The notes beneath the pieces are model-generated. The model was not told the origin of the DNA. It saw only the letters and a program-made list of their open reading frames with translations, and ran no database searches. A stretch of DNA of 44,486 nucleotides from an uncultured Prevotellaceae bacterium (GTDB lineage: Bacteria > Bacteroidota > Bacteroidia > Bacteroidales > UBA932), in assembly GCA_947166905.1 (NCBI GenBank), contig CAMVFZ010000017.1:1-44486 (forward strand), given 5' to 3'. Shown piece by piece: positions 7,952-18,073 of the stretch. The position numbers were made by a program, and so were the translations under genes. Position 1 is the stretch's first letter. Each line of letters opens with the position of its first letter.

Positions 7952-9304
7952 TTATTCTGAATAGTACTCAATCATCTTAACAATGGCGCGGCTGCATACG
8001 GGGCAGAATTCTTCGCACTCGTTGATGCGCATGCGGCATTCCTGAACGGGACGGTAAACACCTGTGAGTGAATAGCCTGCGCCCTCGTAGACTCCAACTT
8101 TCAGATTCAGGGATTCTTTCTGTTCCTTTGAGAGTTTATCCCAGATGCGGCGTACATCCGCCTTGGTTTCTATCTCGTCAACCGGGGTGGGGATGGGGCA
8201 ATTTGCCGGCAGTAGATCCTGCCATTTGGATGCAAAATCCTTAAGTGTGGTAAGGTTGGGCTCCCAGGGCTCGGTATCGGAAGGGTACATAGGCTCTTCA
8301 AGGTCTCCGTAAGCGTACTCGTCGCCCAGGCCGCCGAAGGCATGGCCGAACTCATGTACGAGCACATTCTTGAAAGTAGAATGGTCGCTTCCCATTATGG
8401 TGATGGAATTGAATATTCCACCTCCACCGTAAACGGGAGTATTGACCATAAGGATTATATGCTCGAAGGGCACTGTGCCGATGATGTCGTAAAGTTTGCG
8501 CATTGACGATGTGGTCAGATACCTGTCCATGTAGAAGGTGTCAAAGTGGCTATCGACGGCAGTGTTGAGCCAGATTCCAAGGCCGGGACGGCTTACTCCG
8601 CTCTCCTGCGAAGGGGAAAATACGGCCACCACATTGAATTTATCGGCATTGGCGGCATAGGGCTCGTGGCTGAACATGGCGTTTACGCCCCTGGTGGCAT
8701 CGGCAAAAAACTTTTCCTTTTCAGCGGCGGAGTAGGCATCGGCAACGAAGACAATGTCTATGGGGTTGGAGGCGGTGCCGGTCTTGAGTACGCGGCGTTC
8801 CAGGCTGTTGTCATTAAGATGGCAAATCAATATGTCCGCAGGGTCTACTATGTGGCTGATAGAGGATGTAACCTTGCCATGGACATCGGTCAGAGAGACT
8901 TCTACGCGTACCGGAGCCTTGGGGAAGGGTACCTGGATGCAGTTTTCAAAGGCCTTCTGAACCTTGGTGGCCTCTTCATAGGACTGCCATTCCTGGAAAA
9001 GGGTAGAAAAACTGTTGCTATAGATGACCTGTCCGGTTGCAGGGTCGCTTACATTCACCTGGCCATTGCCGGCTAGCAGAGGTTTCTCAAGATTACGGCG
9101 TCTGCCGGCCCACTTTGAGGTCTTGTATGCCCGCTCAAGGTAGATGGCCTGATGGTGGGCGTCCCCGCAGAATACATAGTCCAGGCGCAGGGTGGAATCC
9201 TGGAAGAATTTATCGAAGCAAACTTCATTCTGGGCCGATGCGGCTGCGTTTCCAGCCAAAAGTGCCGTAAGGGTCAAGGCGATAATTGAAATGTATCTTT
9301 TCAT
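7952..9304 (-). CDS. Secreted peptidase, family M64 (IgA peptidase M64)
   Basis: The 450-aa precursor has a signal peptide of about 25 residues (cut near ASAQ) without a lipobox Cys. The N-terminal ~150 residues form a beta-rich domain of the type found before M64 domains. The catalytic region has VHEFGHAFGGLGDEY, with HExxH at His317-His321 and the downstream Asp/Glu of this metzincin-like motif. Several Cys lie near the C-terminus (ECRMRINECEEFCPVC). Family M64 is named after an IgA-cleaving enzyme of Clostridium ramosum, but the natural target of Bacteroidales members is mostly unknown. The gene is divergent from rsgA with interleaved promoters. Confidence 0.92.
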   Translation of the reverse strand: MKRYISIIALTLTALLAGNAAASAQNEVCFDKFFQDSTLRLDYVFCGDAHHQAIYLERAYKTSKWAGRRRNLEKPLLAGNGQVNVSDPATGQVIYSNSFSTLFQEWQSYEEATKVQKAFENCIQVPFPKAPVRVEVSLTDVHGKVTSSISHIVDPADILICHLNDNSLERRVLKTGTASNPIDIVFVADAYSAAEKEKFFADATRGVNAMFSHEPYAANADKFNVVAVFSPSQESGVSRPGLGIWLNTAVDSHFDTFYMDRYLTTSSMRKLYDIIGTVPFEHIILMVNTPVYGGGGIFNSITIMGSDHSTFKNVLVHEFGHAFGGLGDEYAYGDLEEPMYPSDTEPWEPNLTTLKDFASKWQDLLPANCPIPTPVDEIETKADVRRIWDKLSKEQKESLNLKVGVYEGAGYSLTGVYRPVQECRMRINECEEFCPVCSRAIVKMIEYYSE

Positions 9305-9327
9305 TTGTCCTTTACTTGGGTTTCCTA

Positions 9328-9358
9328 CAAATTTAGGAAAAATACTCTATCTTTGCAA
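9328..9358 (-). promoter_or_regulatory. Promoter of the M64 peptidase gene
   Basis: On the minus strand, TTG (9358-9356), a 20-bp gap and TAAATTTG (9335-9328) lie about 24 bp before the ATG. It overlaps the rsgA -7 region on the other strand. Confidence 0.65.
9348..9355 (+). promoter_or_regulatory. -7 box of rsgA, five bases from the ATG
   Basis: TATCTTTG fits TAnnTTTG exactly. Only five bases lie between it and the rsgA ATG, predicting a leaderless or nearly leaderless mRNA. No good -33 element is seen. Confidence 0.6.
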
Positions 9359-9360
9359 CG

Positions 9361-10308
9361 ATGATAGCAGAAGCAACAGTGGTCAAGAATGCCGGCAGCC
9401 ATTATTTGCTGTCGGAACTTCCTGCGTGGCAGCCGTTCCCGGCCGTGCTGCGTGGGCGCATCCGCCTTGGTGAAGGCGGTTCCACGAACCCCGTCGCAGT
9501 AGGGGACCGGGTCCGCTACGAGATTCCGGACGGTGCCCCTCAGCCGGATTTGTCGCACCCTGCGCTTATCAAGGAAGTGCTGCCCCGCAGCAACTACGTT
9601 ATCCGCCGATCCACCAATCTTAGCCGTCAGAACCATATAATTGCAGCCAATCTGGATATGGCCTACCTTGTGGTGTCGCTCTACTTCCCGGAGGTAAAGC
9701 TGCCTTTCCTGGACCGTCTGCTTGTCACCTGCGAAGTCTATGGCATCCCCGCCACCATCGTGATGAACAAAGTGGATCTTTACAGGGCCGAGGCTGCCGA
9801 CTACATTGCCGATTTCCATAAGATCTACGAGGCCGCCGGCTACCCGGTTATAGAGACATCGGCACGTACCGGAGAGGGGATTGACCAGCTCAGGACCGAT
9901 TGCCGAGACCGCATCTGCCTGTTTTCCGGCGAGTCCGGAGTAGGAAAATCATCGCTGATAAAGGCTTTGGACCCGTCCCTTGATCCAAAGATAGGCACCA
10001 TTTCCACAGCCCATCTTCAGGGCAAGCACACCACTTCCCTTTACGAGATGTATCCCATGGCTGGCGGAGGTTATCTAATTGATTCCCCGGGGCTTAGGGG
10101 CTTTGGCCTGGTCAGTCTGGAAAAGGAAGAAATTGCCAGATATTTCCCGGAGATGCTGCGCCTTTCGGAGGGCTGCCGTTTTGTGCCGTGCACCCATACT
10201 CACGAGCCCGGCTGCGCCGTTAAGGCCGCCCTTGATGCAGGCACTCTTAGCCCGGAGCGTTACAACTCCTATCTTGGCATGCTGGAGGACGACGGAAAGT
10301 TCAGGTAG
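9361..10308 (+). CDS. rsgA: Ribosome small subunit-dependent GTPase A
   Basis: RsgA is a late 30S-assembly GTPase that checks the decoding site and releases factors such as RbfA. The 315-aa product has an N-terminal OB-fold (TVVKNAGSHYLL...STNPVAVGDRVRYE) and a circularly permuted GTPase domain with G4 (MNKVDLY) and G5 (ETSAR) before G1 (GESGVGKSS, Lys196) and G3 (DSPGLRGFG). A C-terminal zinc motif has C-x6-C-x-H-x-H-x4-C spacing around CRFVPCTHTHEPGC. The N-terminus aligns with family starts, so the ATG at 9361 is well supported although it follows the -7 box almost directly. Confidence 0.95.
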   Translation: MIAEATVVKNAGSHYLLSELPAWQPFPAVLRGRIRLGEGGSTNPVAVGDRVRYEIPDGAPQPDLSHPALIKEVLPRSNYVIRRSTNLSRQNHIIAANLDMAYLVVSLYFPEVKLPFLDRLLVTCEVYGIPATIVMNKVDLYRAEAADYIADFHKIYEAAGYPVIETSARTGEGIDQLRTDCRDRICLFSGESGVGKSSLIKALDPSLDPKIGTISTAHLQGKHTTSLYEMYPMAGGGYLIDSPGLRGFGLVSLEKEEIARYFPEMLRLSEGCRFVPCTHTHEPGCAVKAALDAGTLSPERYNSYLGMLEDDGKFR

Positions 10309-10355
10309 TCATTCCCGGCTACGATAGCGAAATTCAAAATACCAACATATTGGGA

Positions 10356-10386
10356 TTGCAGGGAATCCCTCCCAGCTCTAACTTTG
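10356..10386 (+). promoter_or_regulatory. Promoter of the candidate small RNA
   Basis: TTG (10356-10358), a 20-bp gap and TAACTTTG (10379-10386) match the consensus. No ORF follows before a hairpin terminator. Confidence 0.65.
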
Positions 10387-10390
10387 CAAT

Positions 10391-10498
10391 CGGAAATTAA
10401 TGGGAATCTTAGAGATTCATTAAAGCCATTCAGTTAGTTTAGAGTTATCCTTTAATTGTTGTTTCAGATTAGCCGGCCTGTGACAGGTCGGCTTTCTG
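10391..10498 (+). ncRNA. Candidate small RNA between rsgA and guaB
   Basis: A consensus promoter ends at 10386 and a hairpin terminator lies at 10471-10498, giving a transcript of about 105 nt. No ORF with a believable start is seen inside. Near the 5' end a hairpin pairs TTAAT.GG.GAATCT (10397-10409) with AGATTCATTAA (10413-10423) around loop TAG. The middle is A/T-rich and may be single-stranded. A second full promoter for guaB follows, so this unit is separate from the guaB leader. It does not match any RNA family I can name. Confidence 0.5.
10471..10498 (+). terminator. Hairpin terminator of the small RNA
   Basis: AGCCGGCCTG (10471-10480) pairs with CAGGTCGGCT (10484-10493) around loop TGA, with one G-T pair, followed by a short T-rich run. 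Confidence 0.7.
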
Positions 10499-10512
10499 TA
10501 TTACAGAAATAG

Positions 10513-12069
<1,557 letters not shown>

Positions 12070-12087
12070 CAGGCCCCTTAATCAAGA

Positions 12088-12906
12088 ATGAAAAGATTTG
12101 CCCCGATAGCTGCAGTGCTGCTTCTTTGCGCCTGCAATGCCATAAGTTCCTTGCTGCATGACGGCGAGGTGGTGGCATCCGTAGGAGAGAACAAACTCTA
12201 CTCTACGGAGCTTGCGGGCTATATTCCGGCTGGCGCTTCCCCGGAGGATAGCGCCCGCCTTGCAGATTCTTACATCGAGGCCTGGACCAGGGAAATGCGC
12301 TTCGTAGAGCTGGCGGAAAAGGAACTTAGCAATGAAGAGAAGGACGTTACAAAGGAGCTGGAAGATTACAAGAGGACCCTTCTCCGTTACCGCTACGAGC
12401 AAAAGTATATCAATCAGCGCCTGGATACGGCCATTACCGCCGGCCAGGTAGAGGAGTACTATAATTCCCACAAGGAGATGTTCCGCCTGACGGCTCCGGT
12501 TGTCAAGGCAAGGTTCGCGGTTATCCCGGAAAAATCCAGCCATCTGAACGCCCTTAAAAGGCTGATGTCCGATGACTCTTCTGACGATATGATTGTAAGT
12601 GATTCACTTGCTTATGTTTATGCTGCCAGGTATACTGACTTCGGCGGCCGCTGGACAGATGCAGCGTCAATATCGGCAGAACTTAACATGGACAGCAAAA
12701 CCTTCCAGAGCAACCTGCACAAGGGGTTCATGCAGAACAAGGATGCTGCCGGCAACCTGCAGCTGGCCTATATCAGCGAGTTCGTGAAGGCCGGCGACTC
12801 TGCTCCGGTGGAATATTGCAGCGACAAGATACGTGACATAATCCTGAGCAATAGAAAACAGGCTTTGTCCGCAGCTTTGGAACAGGAATTGATGAAAGAA
12901 AAATAA
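12088..12906 (+). CDS. SurA-N-like periplasmic chaperone lipoprotein without a clear PPIase domain
   Basis: The 272-aa precursor has a signal peptide with lipobox-like LLLCAC near residue 15. The mature protein begins VVASVGENKLYSTELAGYIPAGASPEDSARL, the typical opening of SurA/PrsA N-terminal domains, followed by a long helical region to about residue 130 with RYRYEQKYINQRLDTAITAGQVEEYYNSHKEMF. The later part is where a parvulin domain would sit, but the conserved parvulin motifs are not visible. It is 11 bp upstream of surA and likely helps fold or carry outer-membrane proteins. It could be a degenerate PPIase paralogue. Confidence 0.75.
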   Translation: MKRFAPIAAVLLLCACNAISSLLHDGEVVASVGENKLYSTELAGYIPAGASPEDSARLADSYIEAWTREMRFVELAEKELSNEEKDVTKELEDYKRTLLRYRYEQKYINQRLDTAITAGQVEEYYNSHKEMFRLTAPVVKARFAVIPEKSSHLNALKRLMSDDSSDDMIVSDSLAYVYAARYTDFGGRWTDAASISAELNMDSKTFQSNLHKGFMQNKDAAGNLQLAYISEFVKAGDSAPVEYCSDKIRDIILSNRKQALSAALEQELMKEK

Positions 12907-12917
12907 AACTGTGTTTT

Positions 12918-14306
12918 ATGAATAAATGTTTGAAGGTTCTGGCAATTGCCGGACTGGCCATTACGGCCGCAGCTTCCGCTTTCGCGCAGACATATCCCAA
13001 GGGCTTGATCGACAAGACTATAGCCGTAGTAGGAAACGAGATGATATCTATCTCCGGCCTTGAGCAGGAGATCCAGATACAGAAGATGAATTCACCTCTG
13101 TATTCAGATAAAAACCTTCGCTGCGAGGTCCTGGAGCGCATGTTGGAAGTAAAACTCTTCCTTATGCAGGCCAGAATTGACTCCCTGAAGGTAAACGACG
13201 ATATGGTCTCTACCAACCTTAACATGCGTATTGACCAGCTCCGTTCCCAGCTTGGCGGCGACGAAGAAGTAGAGAAATACTTCAACAAGCCCCTGTACAA
13301 GCTTCGTCAGGAGTGGCGCCAGTCCCTGGAAGAGCAGAGCCTTTATCAGCAGGCTCAGGGAGAGATTGCCGGTAACGTTCCGGAGCTCACCCCCAGCGAT
13401 GTCAAGGAGTACATCGCAGCTACTGACTCCGTAGATCTTCCGGTTGTGCCTGTCAAGTATCAGCTCAGTCAGATTTGTCTCTATCCGGACCGCGAGAAGG
13501 CCAATCTTGCCGTAAAAGACCGTCTGATCGGACTTCGTGAGCGTATTATCGCAGGCGAGAAATTCTCTACCCTGGCCAGAATCTACTCAGAGGACCCCGG
13601 TAGCGCACGTCGCGGCGGAGAACTTGGTATGGCATCCAAGTCCATCTACGTTCCCGCTTTTGCAGATATGGCAATGTCCTTGAAGCCCGGAGTTATTTCC
13701 CAGATCGTAGAGACCGAATACGGTTTCCACATCATGGAAGTAATTGAGAAGAAGGGAGATATGGTAAACGTAAGGCATATTCTTCTTAAGCCCCGTTATA
13801 CCGATGAGGACAGGCAGAAGGCCTTCAAGACCCTGGACAGTCTTCGCACAGAGGTTAACAACGGCGCCGTTACCTTCCCCCTTGCAGCCCGCTTCTACTC
13901 CGAGGATCCTTCAACCCGCACCAACGGCGGCCAGATGGCAGACCAGTACACCGGCAGCGCTTACTTCGAGATTGACCAGATCAAGCCGGCAGACTACAAC
14001 GCCATCAAGAACCTTAAGGAAGGAGAGATTTCAGAGCCTATAGAGTCCCTTGACAACGAGGGCCAGGGCCATACCGTTTACAAGATTATCCGCGTAGACA
14101 AGATGGTTCCCGCTCATACCGCAACCTTCGAGAACGATTACAATTCCCTGATTGAGGGCGTTAAGAACAAGAAGATTATGGAGGCTGTAGACGGCTTCGT
14201 AGACAAGAAAATCAAGGAAACCTATATCTTCATCGATCCTATTTTCAAAGAGTGCGAGTTCACCCGTGAGGGCTGGAACTGGGCAGTCAAGAATAGTGAG
14301 AACTAA
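12918..14306 (+). CDS. surA: Periplasmic peptidylprolyl isomerase SurA with two parvulin domains
   Basis: SurA chaperones outer-membrane beta-barrel proteins across the periplasm. The 462-aa precursor has a signal peptide ending in ASAFAQ. It then shows the SurA N-terminal domain (KTIAVVGNEMISISGLEQEI...EVLERMLEVKLFLMQA) and two PpiC/parvulin domains: about residues 175-280 (FSTLARIYSEDPGSARRGGELG and YGFHIMEVIEKK) and 285-385 (VRHILLKP, FPLAARFYSEDPSTRTNGGQM). It sits between a SurA-like lipoprotein and an OstA-like protein. Confidence 0.93.
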   Translation: MNKCLKVLAIAGLAITAAASAFAQTYPKGLIDKTIAVVGNEMISISGLEQEIQIQKMNSPLYSDKNLRCEVLERMLEVKLFLMQARIDSLKVNDDMVSTNLNMRIDQLRSQLGGDEEVEKYFNKPLYKLRQEWRQSLEEQSLYQQAQGEIAGNVPELTPSDVKEYIAATDSVDLPVVPVKYQLSQICLYPDREKANLAVKDRLIGLRERIIAGEKFSTLARIYSEDPGSARRGGELGMASKSIYVPAFADMAMSLKPGVISQIVETEYGFHIMEVIEKKGDMVNVRHILLKPRYTDEDRQKAFKTLDSLRTEVNNGAVTFPLAARFYSEDPSTRTNGGQMADQYTGSAYFEIDQIKPADYNAIKNLKEGEISEPIESLDNEGQGHTVYKIIRVDKMVPAHTATFENDYNSLIEGVKNKKIMEAVDGFVDKKIKETYIFIDPIFKECEFTREGWNWAVKNSEN

Positions 14307-14315
14307 TACATTGAA

Positions 14316-16922
14316 ATGAGGAGGTTTTTACTGGTTCCGGTGCTAATTGCGCTCTGTGTCTTTACCGGCAGGGCGCAGCAAAAGGAGCAGACCGATTCCC
14401 TGGTCCGGCTTCTTAGCGCCACCAGGATGGAACAGGTAGATAGAAACGGACAGAACTACCGCAAAGTGGTAGGCCCTGCCCGCTTCTTGCATAACAATAC
14501 CTACCTGATCTGCGACACTGCCTTCTGGAACATGAACACCTCCATCATCGAATGTATCAATAATGTAAGCATAGTCCAGGAAGGTACAAAACTTACCAGC
14601 GACAAGCTTATCTACTTGGTAGACGAGGACTTAGCCCAGTTCCGCGGCGTCCTTGTGCAGCTGGAAGACAAGGATGGAAATACTCTCCGCACCCGGTATC
14701 TGGACTACAACACCCGCGACAGTGTGGCCGTATTCATAAACGGCGGCTCCATGCGGGATAAAGACGGCCAAATCATAGAGAGCCGCGACGGAACCTACGA
14801 TTCCAAGATCAAGAGGTTCTTCTTCAAAAACGACGTTAACATGTTCACGGATTCCGTGTTCATCAGGACAAAGACCCTGGACTATTATTCAGAAACCAGC
14901 ACTGCTTACTTCGGAGAAGAGACCAACGCATGGAAAGAAGACAATATGCTGTCTTCAGAGGCCGGTTGGTACGACCGTGCCCGGGAGCTTTTCCTCTTCC
15001 GAAACAGGGTACATGGAATGAACAACACCCAGGAGATGTGGGCCGATTCCCTCTATTACAACCGTATTACTACGGAGGTGGAACTGCTTGGCAACGCCCA
15101 GGTATCGGACACATCCCGCAACTCCCATGGCATGGCTGGCAAAATGGTGTACACAGATTCCCTGTCGCGCATCACCATGACTCGCAACCCAGTGCTCGTC
15201 GGCATCCAGAAGAACCAGGAAAAGGTGGACACCGTATATGCCAGGGCCGATTATATCCAGTATCAGACCATCCCCAAATGCGAGCTTGATTCTGCCATTG
15301 TGCAGGCTGCCCGCACCAGGTTGGCCGATGTTGGCGTTGATGCCATTGCAACCTATCGCAAAAAGGTTAACGACGAGGCCAAGAGGGCTGCCGAGGAAGC
15401 AAAAAAGAACGATCCCAACGCCGCTCCTCAGATGAAGAAGGACGCAAAGAAGGAGGGACCTAAGAAAGAAGAGAAGACAGAAGAACCTTCTCCAAAAGAT
15501 ACAGAAGCGCCGGCTCCTAAGGATACTTTGAAGTTGGCTCCCAAGGATACTTTGGCGCTTGCTCCTAAGGACAGCTTAGCCGTTGGTGTGGATTCTCTTG
15601 CAGTAGGTATTGATTCTGTGGCTGCTGTAGCACCGGCGGTGCCCAAGGACTCCACCAAGATAGGCTTTATGAAAGCCATCGGCAATTTCAAACTTTTTAA
15701 GAATGATTTGCAGATGGTCAGCGATTCCCTGGAATACACAGATCTGGATTCCCTGATCAGGCTGTACAAGAGGCCGCTCATCTGGAATGACAAGCATCGT
15801 CAGTATGCGTCGGACAGCCTCTTTGCAGTGATAAAGAACAGCACGGTAGAAAAGGCAAGCCTTATGTCCGATGCCTTTGTAATCATTCAGGAGGACAGCC
15901 TGTGCTTCGACCAAATTCGAAGCACGGAAATGATGGCATACTTTGACTCTACCGGAACCATCCGCCGCTTTGACGCGATGGGTGACGCCGATGCCATCTT
16001 CTATATCCAGGAAGACAGCACCTATGCAACAGTAAACTTCAGTAAGTCCAAGATACTCAGCGCCTTGTTTAAAGAGGGCGGAATAGATCAGGTCTATTAT
16101 TTTGACGAGGCCAAGAGCGACGCCTATCCCGTAGCCCAGATAAAGAAGGAGCAGAGGGAACTGAAGGGCTTCACATGGACCCCGGAGAGCCGTCCCAAGT
16201 CCAAGGCCGATATCACCGAAAAGGAGTTGAGGCCGTCCCAGCGCAAGATGTACGCTTCCCGTCCAAGGGCTACTTTCAAAGAAACTGAAACTTACTTCCC
16301 GGGCTATATGTCCAAGGTGTACGAAGATCTTGAAAAGGCCAGGGAGGAGCGCCGACTGCGCCGCGAGCAGCGCGAGGCTGCAGAGAGGGCCGCCAAGGAC
16401 AGCATCGACCTTGCAAACAGCCTCAAGGAGCCGCTGGATAGCATCGGCACTCAGGTTAAGGATAGCGTGTCTTTGTCTGTCGCAGACAGTCTTGCTACCA
16501 AAACTGCCGTAGACAGCACTGCGCTTGCAAGTGCACTGGATACTACGGTAGCCGCCAAGCCGCTTACAGAGAAAGAGCTCAAGAAGCTTGAGGCTAAGCG
16601 CAAGAAAGAAGAGAAAGAGCGTATCCGCAGAGAGCGTGAGGCCCAGAAAGAAAGGGAATGGGCCCGTCTGGATAGCCTTGATGCTGCCAAGACCGCACAG
16701 AAGGAGGCTCTCAAACTTGAAAAAGAGCGTAAGAAGAAGCTGAAGGCCCTTGAGAAGATGCGTGAGCGCCAGGCCAAAGAGGACGCCCTGCTTCAGAAAT
16801 ACATAGATTACTTCCGCAAGAAAAAGGCTGCCGAAGATGCAAAATCGGCCAAAAAGAACCAGGAGGTTATGGACGAAGAAATGCGCAAAGAGCTTAGCCG
16901 TCAGGGAATTGAGGAAAATTAA
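14316..16922 (+). CDS. OstA/LptA-like outer-membrane biogenesis protein with long charged C-terminal region
   Basis: The 868-aa precursor has a short signal peptide ending near GRAQ. Residues ~30-330 repeat OstA/LptA-type beta-strand units (NNTYLICDTAFWNMNTSIIECINNVSIVQEGTKLTSDKLIYL, ...TKTLDYYSETSTAYFGEE). A second OstA-like segment follows at ~455-600 (DLQMVSDSLEYTDLDSLIRLYKRPLIWND). Between them is a low-complexity K/E/P insert with a 24-nt tandem repeat. The last ~190 residues are a K/E/R-rich predicted coiled coil with a Ser/Asp-rich break. The family is linked to LPS transport across the periplasm; the direct role in Bacteroidota is not established. It is 9 bp after surA. Confidence 0.85.
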   Translation: MRRFLLVPVLIALCVFTGRAQQKEQTDSLVRLLSATRMEQVDRNGQNYRKVVGPARFLHNNTYLICDTAFWNMNTSIIECINNVSIVQEGTKLTSDKLIYLVDEDLAQFRGVLVQLEDKDGNTLRTRYLDYNTRDSVAVFINGGSMRDKDGQIIESRDGTYDSKIKRFFFKNDVNMFTDSVFIRTKTLDYYSETSTAYFGEETNAWKEDNMLSSEAGWYDRARELFLFRNRVHGMNNTQEMWADSLYYNRITTEVELLGNAQVSDTSRNSHGMAGKMVYTDSLSRITMTRNPVLVGIQKNQEKVDTVYARADYIQYQTIPKCELDSAIVQAARTRLADVGVDAIATYRKKVNDEAKRAAEEAKKNDPNAAPQMKKDAKKEGPKKEEKTEEPSPKDTEAPAPKDTLKLAPKDTLALAPKDSLAVGVDSLAVGIDSVAAVAPAVPKDSTKIGFMKAIGNFKLFKNDLQMVSDSLEYTDLDSLIRLYKRPLIWNDKHRQYASDSLFAVIKNSTVEKASLMSDAFVIIQEDSLCFDQIRSTEMMAYFDSTGTIRRFDAMGDADAIFYIQEDSTYATVNFSKSKILSALFKEGGIDQVYYFDEAKSDAYPVAQIKKEQRELKGFTWTPESRPKSKADITEKELRPSQRKMYASRPRATFKETETYFPGYMSKVYEDLEKAREERRLRREQREAAERAAKDSIDLANSLKEPLDSIGTQVKDSVSLSVADSLATKTAVDSTALASALDTTVAAKPLTEKELKKLEAKRKKEEKERIRREREAQKEREWARLDSLDAAKTAQKEALKLEKERKKKLKALEKMRERQAKEDALLQKYIDYFRKKKAAEDAKSAKKNQEVMDEEMRKELSRQGIEEN
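15513..15584 (+). repeat. 24-bp tandem repeat inside the OstA-like gene
   Basis: Three units begin at 15513, 15537 and 15561, each starting GCTCC(T/C)AAGGA and encoding APKDT/S-L-x-L/V. The in-frame 8-residue repeat lies in the flexible linker, and its copy number may vary between strains. Confidence 0.85.
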
Positions 16923-16924
16923 TT

Positions 16925-16955
16925 ATTGCAGATTCGAAAATTAGTAGTATATTTG
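16925..16955 (+). promoter_or_regulatory. Promoter of rpsP-rimM, with a leader hairpin
   Basis: ATTG (16925-16928), a 19-bp gap and TATATTTG (16948-16955) match the consensus; it overlaps the stop region of the OstA-like gene. The ~58-nt leader starts with a hairpin TTTCCA (16961-16966)/TGGAAA (16972-16977). Confidence 0.75.
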
Positions 16956-17018
16956 CAGGCTTTCCACGAGATGGAAACAATTAAAGTTTAATTATTTACA
17001 ATTTAAAACAGATTCACA

Positions 17019-17567
17019 ATGGCTGTTAAAATTCGTCTTCAGCGCCACGGAAAGAAGAATTTCGCATTCTTCCACATTGTTGTGGCAGACTCACGCTCTC
17101 CGCGTGACGGTCGTTACATTGAGCAGATTGGCTCATACAACCCTAACACAAATCCTGCAACCATCGTTCTCAACAGCGAGCGCGCTCTTGCTTGGTTGAA
17201 CGTAGGTGCACAGCCCACTCTTACCGCACGCCGCATTCTTTCTTACGAGGGTGTTCTCCTTCGCAAGCATCTTGCTGGTGGTGTAGCAAAGGGCGCTCTT
17301 ACCCAGGAGCAGGCAGACAAGAAGTTTGCAGATTGGAAAGAGCAGCAGGACGCTAAGATCGCCGCAAAGAAGCAGGGTCTTGACAAGGCTGCCGCTCAGG
17401 CACAGAAGGCTGCCCGCGACGCAGAGGCCAAGGTAAACGAGGCTCGCGCAGAGGCAATCGCCAAGAAGAAGGCAGAGGCAGAAGAGGCTGCACGTAAAGC
17501 TGCAGAAGAGGCTGCCGCAGAGCCCGCAGCAGAAGAGGCTGCAGAGGCACCTGCAGAGGAGGCATAA
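17019..17567 (+). CDS. rpsP: 30S ribosomal protein S16 with Ala/Glu-rich C-terminal extension
   Basis: S16 is an early-assembly 30S protein. Residues 1-80 are the S16 core ([41 protein letters not shown]...). Residues ~90-182 form a low-complexity Lys/Ala/Glu-rich tail, probably helical, ending in repeated [13 protein letters not shown]. coli S16 is only about 82 aa; extended S16 proteins near 180 aa are usual in Bacteroidota, so the tail is lineage-typical. Codon use is strongly biased, as expected for ribosomal genes. The next gene, rimM, is 8 bp away, the common bacterial pairing. Confidence 0.97.
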   Translation: MAVKIRLQRHGKKNFAFFHIVVADSRSPRDGRYIEQIGSYNPNTNPATIVLNSERALAWLNVGAQPTLTARRILSYEGVLLRKHLAGGVAKGALTQEQADKKFADWKEQQDAKIAAKKQGLDKAAAQAQKAARDAEAKVNEARAEAIAKKKAEAEEAARKAAEEAAAEPAAEEAAEAPAEEA

Positions 17568-17575
17568 TACTTCCC

Positions 17576-18073
17576 ATGCAGATTGCTACCGTATTGAAGT
17601 CCAACGGGACGGAAGGAGAACTCCTAATAGGGTTCAAGGGCTTTGCCGCAGAGGACATAGATACAAAGGAACCGGTATTCATCGATTGCGATGGACTTCC
17701 GGTTCCTTATTTTATTGAAAAATTAACTCCCAGGGGTACTAACAGGGCGCTTGTCAGGCTTACCGGCGTCACTTCTCTGGATGAATCGGAGGAACTTTGC
17801 GGCCGCGCCGTTTCCGTGCGTCCGGAAGATTATCCCCAGTATGAAGAAGAGGAAAGCCTGGAAGACCTTATCGGCTGGACAGTTCTGGACGCCAAAGGTC
17901 GCGAAGTGGGCAAGATCTCTGCCGTGGAAGATATTCCCGGAAATCCCTGTATAGAGGTCACCACAAAAAAAGGACAGTACCTTCTGCCTCTTAACGAGGA
18001 GTTGATACTGTCTGTAAATCCTGAATCAGAGGTCCTTCAGATGAAGATTCCCGAAGGCCTTGTTACATATTAA
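17576..18073 (+). CDS. rimM: 16S rRNA processing protein RimM
   Basis: RimM binds S19 and aids 30S head maturation. The 165-aa product has the N-terminal RimM domain (GTEGELLIGFKGFA...PVFIDCDGLPVPYFIEKLTPRGTNRALVRLTGV) and the C-terminal PRC-barrel part (LIGWTVLDAKGREVGKISAVEDIPGNPCIEV...YLLPLNEELI). It is paired with rpsP. Its 3' end overlaps that of the converging DUF4465-like gene by 11 bp, with no terminator hairpin visible in the overlap. Confidence 0.93.
   Translation: MQIATVLKSNGTEGELLIGFKGFAAEDIDTKEPVFIDCDGLPVPYFIEKLTPRGTNRALVRLTGVTSLDESEELCGRAVSVRPEDYPQYEEEESLEDLIGWTVLDAKGREVGKISAVEDIPGNPCIEVTTKKGQYLLPLNEELILSVNPESEVLQMKIPEGLVTY

Noticed and set aside
8546..9076. Gly-rich 176-codon frame antisense to the M64 peptidase
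   Set aside because: Its apparent glycine repeats come from reverse-reading of the M64 codons. The M64 gene has a signal peptide, promoter and HExxH on the other strand.
17297..17567. The Ala/Glu-rich tail of S16 as a fusion or frameshift
   Set aside because: S16 proteins of about 180 residues with such tails are normal in Bacteroidota, and the frame is intact.
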